Positions 26,601 through 39,491 of a stretch of DNA of 64,000 nt are shown one piece after another. Each line of letters begins with the position of its first letter. Positions within the stretch are counted from its first letter, which is position 1. This DNA comes from Calliopsis andreniformis (lineage: Eukaryota > Arthropoda > Insecta > Hymenoptera > Andrenidae): positions 5,704,001-5,768,000 of the forward strand of contig NW_027480440.1 in NCBI RefSeq assembly GCF_051401765.1, given 5' to 3'. The notes beneath the pieces were generated by a model. That model did no database searches. It was not told the origin of the DNA and saw nothing but the letters and a program-made list of their open reading frames with translations. A program made the translations under genes and the position numbers.

Positions 26601-29600
26601 CAATCACCAATCCTCAATCTTCAATCCGCAATACTCAATCTTCAATCCTCAATCCTCAGTCCTCAATCCTCAATCCTCAATCCTCAGTCCTCAATCTTCA
26701 ATCCTCAATACTCAATCTGCAATCCTCAATCCTCAATCCTCAATCCTCAATCCTAATTCGTCACTCCTCAATACCCAATCCTCAATCTTCAATCCTCAAT
26801 CCTCAATCCTCAATTCTCAATCCTCAATTCACAATCCTCAATCCTCAACCTTCAATCCTCAATACTCAATCTTCAATACTCAATCCTCAATCCTCAATCC
26901 TCAATCCTCAATCCTCAATCCTCAATCCCAAATCCTCAATCCTCAATCCTCAATCCTCAACCCTCAATCCTCAGTCCTGAAACCTCAATACCGGATCCTC
27001 AATCGTGAATCCTCAATCTTCAGCCCTCAGACATCAACAATCAGTTGTCAATCTTCAATCCTCAATAGAATATCATCAATTCACAGTTTTCAATACTCAA
27101 TACTCAATCTGCAATCTTCAAATCTCTGTCCACAAACATCAATTCTCATCACTCAACCCTCAACACTCCGTCCCCAATCTTCAATCCTCAATCCTCAATC
27201 CTCAACCTTGAATCCTCAATACTCAATCTTCAATCCTCAATCCTCAATTCTCAATCCTCAACACTGAATCCTCAATCGTCAATCCTCAATCCCCAATCCT
27301 CAATTTGTCAATCCTCTATCCTCAATCCTCAATCCTCAATCCTCAATCTTGAATCCTCAATACTCATTATTCAATCCTCAATCCTCAATCCTCAGTCCTC
27401 AATCCTCAATCCTCCATCCTCAATCCTCAATCTTCAATCCTCAATACTCAATCTGCAATCCTCAATCCACAATCCTCAATCCTCAATCCTAATTCGACAC
27501 TCCTCAATACCCAATCCTCAATCTTCAATCCTCAATCCTCAATCCTCAATTCTGAATACTCAATCCTCAATCCTCAATCCTCAAACTTCAATCCTCAATA
27601 CTCAACATTCAATACTCATTCCTGAATCCTCAATCCTCAATCCTCATTCCTCAATCCTCAATCCACAATCCCAAATCCTCAATCCTCAATACTCAATCCT
27701 CAACCCTCAATCCTCTGTCCTGAAACCTCAATACCGAATCCTTAACCCTGAATCCTCAATCTTCAGCCCTCAGTCCTCAACAATCAATAGTCAATCCTCA
27801 ATCCTCAATAGAATATCCTCAACTCACCGTTTTCAATACTGAATCCCCATTCTTCAATCCTCAAATCTCAATCCACAAGCGTCAATTCTCATCAGTCAAC
27901 CCTCAACACTCAGTCCTCAATCTTCAATCCTCAATCCTAAATCCACAATCGTCAATCCTCAATTCCCAATCCTCAATCCTCAATCCTCAATCCTCATTCT
28001 TCAATCCTCAACACCCAATCCTCAATCTTCAATCCTCAATCCTCAGTCCTCAATTCTCAATTCTCAATCCACAGTCCTCAGACCTCAGACATCAATACTC
28101 AACCCTCAGACCTCGTCCGCAATCCACAACCCTCAATCCTCAATCCTCAATCTTCAAACATCAATATTCTATCTTCAATCCTCAATCCTCAATCCTCAAT
28201 CCTCAATCCTCAATCCTCAATCTTCAATCCTCAATACTTAATCTTCAATCCTCAATCCTCAATCCTCAATCCTCAATCCTCAATCCTCAATCCTCAATCG
28301 TCAATCCTCAATTCCCAATCCTCAACCTTCAATCCTCAATCCTCAATCTTCAATCCACAATCCTCAATCCTCAATCCTCAATCCTCAGCCTTCAATCCTC
28401 AATACTCAATCTTCTATCCTCTTTCCTCAACCCTCAATCCTCAATCTTCAATCTTCATTCCTCAATCCTCAATCCTCAATCCTCAATCCTCAATCCTCAA
28501 TCTTCAATCCTCAATACTCAATCTTCATTCCTCAATCCTCAGTCCTCAATCCTCAATCCTCAATCTTCGATCCTCAGTCCCCAATCCTCAATCTTCAATC
28601 CTCAATCCTCAACTCTCAATCCTCAATCCTCAATTTTCAATCCTCAATATTCAATCTTCAATCTACAATCCTCAGTCCTCAATCCTCAATCCTCAACCCT
28701 CAATCCTCAATCCTCAATCCTCAGTCCTGAAACCTGAATCCCGAATCCTCAATCCTGAATCCGCAAACTTCAGTCCTCAGTCCTCAACAATCAATTGTCA
28801 ATCCTCAATCCTCAATAGAATATCCTCAATTCACAATTTTCAATACTCAATCCCCATTCTTCAATCTTCAAATCTCAATCCACAAACATCAATTCTCATC
28901 ACTCAACCCTCAACACTCAGTCCTCAATCTTCAATCCTCAATCCTCAATCCTCAATCTTGAATCCTCAATACTCAACCTTCAATCCTCAATCCTCATTTC
29001 TCAAACCTCAATACTCAATCCTCGATCGTCAATCCTCAATCCCCAATCCTCAATCTTCAATCCTCTATCCTCAATCCTCAATCCTCAATCCTCAATCTTC
29101 AATACACAATACTCAATCTTCAATCCTCAATCCGCAATCCTCATTCCTCAATCCTCAATCCTCCATCCTCAATCCTCAATCTTCAATCCTCAATACTCTA
29201 TCTGCAATCCTCAATCCTCAATCCTCAATCCCCGATCCTAATTCGTCACTCCTCAATACCCAATCCTCAATCTTCAATCCTCAATCCTCAATCCTCAATT
29301 CTCAATACTCAATCCTCAATCATCAATCCTCAATCATCAATCCTCAATCTTCAATCCTCAATACTCAACCTTCAATACTCATTCCTCAATCCTCAATCCC
29401 AAATCCTCAATCCTCAATCCTCAATCCTCAACCCTCAAACCTCAGTCCTGAAACCTCTATACCGAATCCTTAATCCTGAATCCTCAATCTTCAGCCCTCA
29501 GTCCTCAACAATCAATTGTCAATCCTCAATCCTCAATAGAGTATCCTCAATTCACAGTTTTCAATACTCAATCCCCATTCTTCAATCTTCAAATCTCAAT

Positions 29601-30650
29601 CCACAAACATCAATTCTCATCACTCAACCCTCAACACTCAGTCCTCAATCTTCAATCCTCAATCCTCAATCCTCAATCTTCAATCCTCAGTACTCAATCT
29701 TCAATCCTCAATCCTCAATTCTCAATCCTCAATACTCAATCTTCAATCCACAATCCTCAATCCTCAATCCTCAATCCTCAATCCTCAATCCTCAATCCTC
29801 GACCCTCAATTCTCAATCCTCAATCCTCAGTCCTCTGTCCTCAAACCTTAATCCTCAACCCACAGTCCTCATCCTCAATCCTCAATCCTCAGTCCTCAAT
29901 CCTCAATCTTCAATCCTCAATACTCAATCTTCAATCCTCAATCCTCAGTCCTCAAACCTCAATTCTGAATCCGCAATCCTGAATCCTCAACCTTCAGCCC
30001 TCAGTCCTCAACAATCAGTTGTCAATCCTCAATACTCAATAGGGTATCCTCAATTCACAGTTTTCAATCCTCAATACTCAATAGAGTATCATCAGTTCAC
30101 AGTTTTCAATACTCAATACTCAAATGCAATCTTCAAATCTCTATCTACAAACATCAATTCTCATCACTCAACCCCCAACACTCAGTCCTCAATGTTCAAC
30201 ACGCAATCCTCAATTCTCAAACTTCAAACCTCAATACTGAATCTTCAATCCTAAATCCTCAATCCTCAATGCTCAATACTCACTCCTCATTCCTCGATCC
30301 TCAGTCCCCAATCCTCAATCTTCAATCCTCAATCCTCAACCCTGAATCCTCACTCTTCAGCCCTCAGTCCTCAACAATCAGTTGTCAATCCTCAATCCTC
30401 AATAGAATATCACCAATTCACAGTTTTCAATACTCAATCCCCATTCTTCAATCTTCAAATCTCAATCCACAAACATCAATTCTCATCACTCAACCCTCAA
30501 CTCTCAGTCCTCAATCTTCAATCCTCAATCCTCAATCCTCAATCTTCAATCCTCAATACTCAATCTTCAATCCTCAATCCTCAATTCTCATTCCTCAATA
30601 CTCAATCTGCAATCCTCAATCCTCAATCCTCAATCCTCAATCCCCAGTCC
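26540..30650 (+). repeat. Duplicated block, partner at 44.45-48.67 kb
   Basis: Signature anchors are 27,079 (C), 27,822 (with ACTCACCG), 28,829, 29,550, 30,053, 30,095 and 30,416. Their partners are 44,993, 45,736, 46,743, 47,597, 48,093, 48,135 and 48,456. The offset is 17,914 bp at first, then 18,047 and 18,040 after about 133 bp extra in the second copy. Shared slips include the 8-mer TCAATTTG near 27,302, the 6-mer CAATCT near 30,124, and module-2 6-mers near 28,107 and 29,863. Confidence 0.86.
29994..30190 (+). repeat. Overlapping double signature
   Basis: A signature that begins normally (anchor 30,053, with GGGTATCC in the usual AGAATATCC position) restarts after only 42 bp: a second AATAGAGTATC block leads to a second anchor at 30,095. 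42 bp is six heptads, so this is an in-phase internal duplication of the middle of the signature. The same double form occurs at 48,093 and 48,135. Confidence 0.8.
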
Positions 30651-33600
30651 TCAATCCCCAATCCTCAATCCTCAATTCTCAATCCTCAATCCAGAGTCCT
30701 CAGTCATCAAACCTTAATCCTCAACCCACAGTCCTCATCCTCAATACTCAATCCTCAGTCCTCAATCCTCAGTCCTCAATCCTCAATCCTCAGTCTTCAA
30801 TGTCCAATACTCAATCTTCAATCCTCAATACTCAATCCTCAATCCTCAATCCTCAATACTCAATCCTCAATCTTCAATCCTCAATACCCAATCTTCAACA
30901 CTCAATCTTCAATCCTCAATCCTCTATCCTCATTCTTCAATCCTCAACACCCAATCCTCAACCTTCAATCCTTAATCCTTAGTCCTCAATCCTCAATCCT
31001 CATTGTTCAATCCTTAATACCCAATCCTCAATCTTCAATCCTCAATCCTCATTCCCCAATTCTCAACACTCAATCCTCAATCCTCAGACCTCAAGCATCA
31101 ATACCCAAGCCTCAGTCCTCGTCCTCAATCCACAACACTCAATCCTCAATCCTCAATCTTCAATCATCAATATTCAATCTTCAATCCTCAATCCTCAATC
31201 CTCAATCCTCAATCCTCAATCCTCAATCCTCAATACCCAATTCTCAATCTTCAATCCTCAATCCTCAATCCTCAATCCTCAATCCTCAATCCTCAATCCT
31301 CAATCCTCAGTGCTCAAACCTCAATCCCGAATCCTCAATCCTCAATCCTCAACCCTCAATCCTCAGTCCTTAAACCTCAATGCCGAATCCTCAAACCTGA
31401 ATCCTCAACCTTCAGCCCTCAGTCCTCCGCAATCAATTGTCAATCCGCAGTCCTCAATAGAATATCCTCAATTCACAGTTTTCAATACTCAATCCCCATT
31501 CTTCAATCTTCTAATCACAATCCACAAACATCAATTCTCATCACTGAACCCTCAACACTCAGTCCACAATCTTCAATCCTCAATCCTCAATTCTCAAACT
31601 TCAATCCTCAATACTGAATCTTCAATCCTAAAACCTCAATCCTCAATCCTCAATCCTCAATCCTCAATCTTCAATCCTCAGTCCCCAATCCTCAAATCTT
31701 CAACCCTCAGTCCCCAATCCTCAATCTTCAATCCTCAATCCTCAATCCTCAATCCTCAATCTTCAGCCCTCAGACATCAACAATCAGTTGTCAATCTGCA
31801 ATCCTCAAGAGAATAGCATCAATTCACAGTTTTCAATACTCAATACTCAATCTGCAATCTTCAAATCTCTGTCCACAAACATCAACTCTCATCACTCAAC
31901 CCTCAACACTCCGTCCCCAATCCTCAATCTTCAATCCTCAATCCTCAATCCTCAATCCTCAATTCTCAATTTTCAATCCTCAATACTCAATCTTCAATCC
32001 TCAAACCTCAATCCTCAATCCACAATCCTCAATCCTCAATCCACAAACCTCAATCCTCAGCCCTGAAACCTCAATCCCGAATCCTCAATCCTGAATCCTC
32101 AATCTTCAGCCCTCAGTCCTCAACAATCAATTGTCAATCCTCAATCCTCAATAGAATATCCTCAATTCACAGTTTTCAATACTCAATCCCCATTCTTCAA
32201 TCTTCAAATCTGAATCCACAAACATCAATTCTCATAACTCAACCCTCAACTCTCAGTCCTCAATCTTCAATCCTCAATCCTCAATCCTCAATATTCAATC
32301 CTCAATACTCAATCTTCAATCCTCAATCCTCAATTCTCAATCCTCAATACTCAATTCTCAATCGTCAATCCTCTATCCGCAATCCTCAATCTTCAATCCT
32401 CTATCCTCAATCCTCAATCCTCAATCCTCAATCCTCAATCCTCAATAGTCAATCTCCAATCCTGAATACTCAATCTTCAATCCTCAATCCTCAGTCCTCA
32501 ATCCTCCATCCTCATTCTTCAATCCTCAATACCCAATCCTCAATCTTCAATCCTCAACCTCAATCCTCAATTCTCAACACTCAATCCTCAATCCTCTGAC
32601 CTCAAGCATCGATACGCAAGCCTCAGTCCTCGTCCTCAATCCACAACCCTCAATCCTCGTTCCTCAATCTTCATTCATCAATATTCAACCTTCAACCCTC
32701 AATCCTCAATCCTCAATCCTCAATCTTCAATCCTCAATCCTCAATCCTCAATACCCAATCCTCAATCTTCAATCCTCAATCCTCAATCCTCAATCCTCAA
32801 TTCTCAATCCTCAATCCTCAACCCTCAATCCTCAATCCTCAATCCCAAATCCTCAATCCTCAATTCTCAATCCTCAACCCTCAATCCTCAGTCCTGAAAC
32901 CTCAATACCGAATACTTAACGCTGAATCCTCAATCTTCAGCCCTCAGTCCTCAACAATCAATTGCCAATCCTCAATCCTCAATAGAATATCCTCAATTCA
33001 CCGTTTTCAATACTCGATCCCCATTCTTCAATCTTCAAATCTCAATCCACAAGCATCAATTCTCATCACTCAACCCTCAACACTCAGTCCTCAATTCTCA
33101 ATCCTCAACCATCAATCCTCAATCTTCAATCCCTAATACTCAATCTTAAATCCTCAATCCTCAATCCTCAATCCTCAACACTCAATCCTCAACACGCAGT
33201 CCTCTCACTTCAATCCTCCATTCTCAATACTCAATCCTCAAGCGTCAATCCTCAATCCTCAATCCTCAACCCTCAATCCTCAGTCCTCAAACCTCAATCC
33301 CGAATCCTCAATCCTGAATCCTCAATCTTCAGCCCTCAGTCCTCAAGAATCAATTGCCAATCCTCAATCCTCAATAGAATAACCTCACGTCACAGTTTCC
33401 AATACTCAATCCCCGTTCTTCAATCTTCAAATCTCAATCCACAAACATCAATTCTCATCACTCAAACCTGAACACTCAGTCCTCCATCTTCAATCCTCAA
33501 TCCTCAATCATCAATCCTCAATCCTCAATCCTCAATCCTCAATCTTCAATCCTCTATACTCAATCTTCAATCCTCAGTCCTCAATCCTCAATCCTCAATC

Positions 33601-33900
33601 GTCATTCTTCAATCCTCAACACACAATCCTCAATCTTCAATCCTCAATCCTCAATCCTCAATGCCCAATCCTCAATCCTCAAACCTCAGACATCAAACAT
33701 CAATACTCAACCCTCAGTCCTCGTCCTCAATCCACAACACTCAATCCTCAATCCTCAATCTTCAATCATCAATATTCAATCTTCAATCCTCAATCCTCAA
33801 TCCTCAATCCTCAATCCTCAATCCTCAATCCTCAATCCTCAATACCCAATCCTCAATCTTCAATCCTCAATTCTCAATCCTCAATCCTCAATCCTCAATC
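30420..33900 (+). repeat. Duplicated block, partner at 39.40-43.15 kb
   Basis: Anchors are 31,471 (A), 31,822 (C), 32,165 (A), 32,996 (ACCG variant) and 33,388 (TCACGTC variant). Partners at +8,981 bp are 40,452, 40,803 and 41,146. After that the offset becomes about 9,260 because the second copy holds an extra 280-bp piece with its own signature (41,914). Slips include an 8-mer TCAAATCT near 31,693, a 6-mer TCAACC near 32,553 and module-2 6-mers near 30,729, 31,113, 32,624 and 33,715. Confidence 0.85.
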
Positions 33901-36900
33901 CTCAATCCTCAATCCTCAGTGCTCAAACCTCACTCCCGAATCCTCAATCCTCAAACCTCAGCCCTCAATCCTCAGTCCTTAAACCTCAATGCCGAATCCT
34001 CAATCCTGAATCCTCAACCTTCAGCACTCAGTCCTCTACAATCAATTGTCAATCCTTCAGTCCTCAATAGAATATCCTCAATTCACAGTTTTCAACACTC
34101 AATCCCCATTCTTCAATCTTCTAATCTCAATCCACAAACATCAATTCTCATCACTGAACCCTCAACACTCAGTCCTCAATCTTCAATCCTCAATAATCAA
34201 TCCTCAATCCTCAATCTTCAATCCTCAATAATCAATCCTGAATCCTCAATCCTCAAACCTCAATCCTCAATCCTCAGTCCTCAATCCTCAATCCTCAATC
34301 TTCAATCCTCAATCCTCAATCCTCAACCCTCAATCTTCAATCCTCAATACTCAATCTTCAATACTCAATCATCAATCCTCCATCCTCAGACCTCAAGCAT
34401 CAATACCCAAGCCTCAGTCCTCGTCCTCAATCCACAACACTCAATCCTCATTCCTCAATCTTCATTCATCAATATTCAACATTCAATCCTCAATCCTCAA
34501 TCCTCAATCCTCAATCCTCAATCCTCAATCCTCAATACCCAATCCTCAATCTTCAATCCTCAATCCTCAATCCTCAATCCTCAATCCTCAATCCTCAATC
34601 CTCAATCCTCAATCCTCAGTCCTCAGTCCTCAAACATCAATCCTGAATCCTCAATCCTGAATCCTCAATCTTCAGCCCGCAGTCCTCAACAATCAGTTGT
34701 CAATCCTCAATCCTCAACAGAATATCACCAATTCACAGTTTTCAATACTCAATACTCAATCTGCAATCTTCAAATCTCTATCCACAAACATCAATTCTCA
34801 TCACTCAACCCTCAACACTCAGTCCTCGATCCTCAAAATTCAATCCTCAATCCTCGATCCTCAATCCTCAAACCTCAATCCTCAATCGTCAATCTCCAAT
34901 CCTGAATAGTCAATCTTCAATCCTCAATCCTCAGTCCTCAATCCTCAATCCTCATTCTTCAATCCCCAACACCCAATCCTCAATCTTCAATCCTCAATCC
35001 TCAGTCCTCAATTCTCTACACTCAATCCTCAATCCTCAAACCTCAATCCTCAATCCTCAATACCCAATCCTCAATCCTCAATCCTCAATCCTCAATCCTC
35101 AATCCTCAATCCTCAATCCTCAATCCTCAGTCCTCAGTCCTCAAACATCAATCCTGAATCCTCAATCCTGAATCCTCAATCTTCAGCCCGCAGTCCTCAA
35201 CAATCAGTTGTCAATCCTCAATCCTCAACAGAATATCACCAATTCACAGTTTTCAATACTCAATACTCAATCTGCAATCCTCAAATCTCTATCCACAAAC
35301 ATCAATTCTCATCACTCAACCCTCAACACTCAGTCCTCGATCCTCAATATTCAATCCTCAATCCTCGATCCTCAATCCTCAAACCTCAATCCTCAATCGT
35401 CAATCTCCAATCCTGAATACTCAATCTTCAATCCTCAATCCTCAGTCCTCAATCCTCAATCCTCGTTCTTCAATCCTCAACACCCAATCCTCAATCTTCA
35501 ATCCACAATCCTCAATCCTCAATTCTCAACACTCAATCCTCAATCCTCAGACGGCAAGCATCAATACCCAAGCCTCAGTCCTCGTCCTCAATCCGCAACC
35601 CTCAGTCCTCATTCCTCAATCTTCATTCATCAATATTAAACCTTCAATCCTCAATCCTCAATCCTCAATCCTCAATCCTCAATCCTCAATCCTCAATCCT
35701 CAATCGTCAGTCCTCAGTCCTCAAACATCAATCCTCAGTCCTTAAACCTCAATGCCGAATCCTCAATCCTGAACCCTCAACCTTCAGCACTCAGTCCTCT
35801 ACAATCAATTGTCAATCCTTCAGTCCTCAATAGAATATCCTCAATTCACAGTTTTCAATACTCAATCCCCATTCTTCAATCTTCTAATCTCAATCCACAA
35901 ACATCAATTCTCATCACTGAACCCTCAACACTCAGTCCTCAATCTTCAATCCTCAATACTCAATCCTCAATACTCAATCTTCAATCCTCAATAATCAATC
36001 CTGAATCCTCAATCCTCAAACCTCAATCCTCAATCCTCAGTCCTCAATCCTCAATCCTCAATCTTCAATCCTCAATCCTCAATCCTCAACCCTCAATCTT
36101 CAATCCTCAATACTCAATCTTCAATACTCAATCCTCAATCCTCCATCCTCAGACCTCAAGCATCAATACCCAAGCCTCAGTCCTCGTCCTCCATCCACAA
36201 CACTCAATCCTCATTCCTCAATCTTCATTCATCAATATTCAACATTCAATCCTCAATCCTCAATCCTCAATACTCAATCCTCAATCCTCAATCCTCTATC
36301 CTCAATACCCAATCCTCAATCCTCAATCCTCAATCCTCAATCCTCAATCCTCAATCCTCAATCCTCAATCCTCAATCCTCAATCCTCAATCCTCAGTCCT
36401 CAGTCCTCAAACATCAATCCTGAATCCTCAATCCTGAATCCTCAATCTTCAGCCCGCAGTCCTCAACAATCAGTTGTCAATCCTCAATCCTCAACAGAAT
36501 ATCACCAATTCACAGTTTTCAATACTCAACACTCAATCTGCAATCTTCAAATCTCTATCCACAAACATCAATTCTCATCACTCAACCCTCAACACTCAGT
36601 CCTCGATCCTCAATATTCAATCCTCAATCCTCGATCCTCAATCCTCAAACCTCAATCCTCAATCGTCAATCTCCAATCCTGAATAGTCAATCTTCAATCC
36701 TCAATCCTCAGTCCTCAATCCTCAATCCTCATTCTTCAATCCTCAACACCCAATCCCCAATCTTCAATCCTCAATCCTCAGTCCTCAATTCTCAACATTC
36801 AATCCTCAATCCTCAATCCTCAATCCTCAATACCCAATACTCAATCCTCAATCCTCAATCCTCAATCCTCAATCCTCAATCCTCAATCCTCAATCCTCAG

Positions 36901-37110
36901 TCCTCAGTCCTCAAACATCAATCCTGAATCCTCAATCCTGAATCCTCAATCTTCAGCCCGCAGTCCTCAACAATCAGTTGTCAATCCTCAATCCTCAACA
37001 GAGTATCACCAGTTCACAGTTTTCAATACTCAATACTCAATCTGCAATCTTCAAATCTCTATCCACAAACATCAATTCTCGTCACTCAACCCTCAACACT
37101 CAGTCCTCAA
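33900..37110 (+). repeat. Tandem duplication of about 1.77 kb
   Basis: Signatures at 34,081 (A), 34,731 and 35,242 (both C) are followed by 35,844 (A), 36,508 and 37,012 (C), so the A-C-C pattern repeats at 1,763-1,777 bp. Both A copies carry a rare 8-mer, TTCAGTCC (near 34,054 and 35,817), and the flank TCTACAA. The C copies share TCAACAG instead of TCAATAG. Module-2 6-mers are near 34,415, 35,576 and 36,178. The longest pure run of consensus heptads that I noticed, about 12 units, is at 36,311-36,393. Confidence 0.82.
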
Positions 37111-39290
37111 TCTTCAATCCTCAATCCGCAATCGTCAATCTTCAATCCTCAATACTCAATCTTCAATCCCGAATCCTCAATTCTCAATCCTCAATACTCA
37201 ATCCTCAACCGCCATTCCTCAATCCCCAACCCCAATCTTCAATCCCCAATCCTCAATCCTCAATCCTCAATCCTCAATCTTCAATCCTCAATACTCAATC
37301 TGCAATCCTCAATCCTCAATCCTCAATCCTCAATACTCATTCTTCAATCCTCAATACCATATCCTCAATCTTCAATCCTCAATCCTCAATCCTCAATTCT
37401 CAATCCTCAATCCTCAATCTTCAATCCTCAATACTCAATCTGCAATCCTCAATCCTCAATCCTCAATCCTCAGTCCTAATTCGTCACTCCTCAATCCCCA
37501 ATCCTCAATCTTCAATCCTCAATTCCCAATCCTCAATCCTCAATCCTCAATCCCCAATCCTCAATCGTCAATCCTCAATCCCCAATCCTCAATCTTCAAT
37601 CCTCTATCCTCAATCATCAATCCTCAATCCCCAATCCTCAATCTTCAATCCTCAATCTTCAATCCTCAATCATCAATCCTGAATTTTCAATCCTCAATAC
37701 TCAATCTTCAATCCTCAGTCCTCAATCCTCAATCCTCAATCCTCAATCCTCAATCCTCAATCCTCAACCCTCAATCCTCAGTCCAGAAACATCAATACCG
37801 AATCCTCAATCCTGAATCCTCAATCTTCAGCCCTCAGTCCTCAACAATCAATTGTCAATCCTCAATCCTCAATAGAATATCCTCAATTCACAGTTTCCAA
37901 TACTCAATCCCCATTCTTCAATCTTCAAATCTCAATCGCAAGCATCAAATCTCATCACTCAACCCTCAGCACTCAGTCCTCAATCTTCAATCCTCAATCC
38001 TAAATCCTCAATCTTCAATCCTCAATACTCAATCTTCAATCCTAAATCCTCAATTCCCAATCCTCAATACTCAATCCTCAATCGTCAATCCTCAATTCCC
38101 AATCCTCAATTTTCAATCCTCAATCCTCAATCTTCAATCCTGAATCCTCAATCCCCAATCCCCAATCCTCAATCTTCAATACTCAATCTTCAATCCTCAA
38201 TCCTCAATCCTCAGTCCTCAATCCTCAATCCTCAATCCTCAGTCCTCAATCTTCAATCCTCAATACTCAATCTTCAATCCTCAATCCTCAATGCTCAATC
38301 CTCAATCCTCAATCCTCAATCCTCAATCCTCAATCCTCAATCTTCAATCCTCAATACTCAATCTTCAACCCTCAATCTTCAATCCTCAATCCTCAATCCT
38401 CATTCTTCAATCCTCAACACCCAATCCTCAATCTTCAATCCTCAATCCTCAATCCTCAATTCTCAATCCTCAATCCTCAATCCTCAGACCTCAAACATCA
38501 ATACTCAACCCTCAGTCCTCGTCCGCAATCAACAACCCTCAATCCTCAATCCTCAATGTTCAATCCTCAATCTTCAATACTCAATACTCAATCTTCAATC
38601 CTCAATCCTCAATCCTCAGTCCTCAATCCTGAATCCCAAATCCTCAATCCTCAATCCTCAATCCTCAACACTCAATCCTCAGTCCTGAAACATCAATACC
38701 GAATCCTCAATACTGAATCCTGAATCTTCAGCCCTCAGTCCTCAACAATCAATAGTCAATCCTCAATCCTCAATAGAATATCCTCAATACTCAATCTTCA
38801 ATCCTCAATGATCAACCCTCTATCCTCAATCCTCAATCCTGAATGTTCAATCCTCAATACCCAATCCTCAATCTTCAATCCTCAGTACTCAATCCTCAAT
38901 CCTCAACCCTCGAATCCTCAGTCCTCAAACCTCAATCCTGAATCCTCAATCCTGAAATCTCAATCTTCAGCCCTCAGTCCTCAACAATCAATTGTCAGTC
39001 CTCAATCCTCAATAGAACATCCTCAATTCACAGCTTTCAATACTCAATACTCAATCTGCCATCTTCAAATCTCTATCCACAAACATCAATTCTCATCACT
39101 CAACCCTCAACACTCAGTCCCCAATCCTCAATATTCAATCCTCAATCCTCAATCCTCAATCCTCAACCCTCAACCTTCAATCCTCAATGCTCAATGTTGA
39201 ATCCTCAATCATCAATCCTCAATTTTCAATCCTCAATACTCAATCTTCATTCCTCAATCCTCAATCCTCAATCCTCAACCCTCAATCCTC
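37110..39290 (+). repeat. Mosaic block assembled from pieces found elsewhere
   Basis: 37.12-37.35 kb matches 53.0-53.25 and 57.8-58.0 kb, including the 6-mer CCAACC near 37,218. 37.45-38.05 kb matches the 22.5 and 25.4 kb parts of the 2,950-bp units, including the signature at 37,886 with its CAAGCA 6-mer. 38.05-38.5 kb resembles 11.7-11.85 and 9.8-10.1 kb. The next signature (near 38,776) is truncated, and one follows at 39,026. An 8-mer TCGAATCC is near 38,908. Confidence 0.72.
38717..38790 (+). repeat. Truncated signature
   Basis: The first eight heptads are present (TCAGCCC through AATATCC), with the dyad altered to AATAGTC. The sequence then passes to plain TCAATAC and TCAATCT heptads where ACAGTTT and the 3' half should follow. 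The break keeps the heptad phase. It looks like a recombination junction inside a signature. Confidence 0.75.
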
Positions 39291-39491
39291 AGTCCTGAAA
39301 CCTCAATACCGGATCCTCAATCGTGAATCCTCAATCTTCAGCCCTCAGACATCAACAATCAGTTGTCAATCTTCAATCCTCAATAGAATATCATCAATTC
39401 ACAGTTTTCAATACTCAATCCCCATTCTTCAATCTTCAAATCTCAATCCACAAACATCAATTCTCATCACTCAACCCTCAACACTCAGTCC
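39290..39491 (+). repeat. Hybrid signature at a block junction
   Basis: The 5' half and upstream flank (GGATCC, CGTGAATCC, TCAGACA, TCAGTTG, AATATCA) match the C-type copy at 27,079. The 3' half (TCAATCC then CCATTCT) is A-type and matches 30,416 and what follows it. From here the sequence tracks 30.42 kb onward at 8,981 bp. The breakpoint lies within about 39,397-39,420. Confidence 0.78.

Noticed and set aside
33661..34905. The longest + strand reading frame (about 414 codons), and some 80 others, as protein genes
   Set aside because: They translate to the same degenerate S-I-L-N-P-Q-S cycle in whatever frame, overlap each other in different frames, and follow from a repeat without stop codons. 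No other domain, signal or composition change is present.
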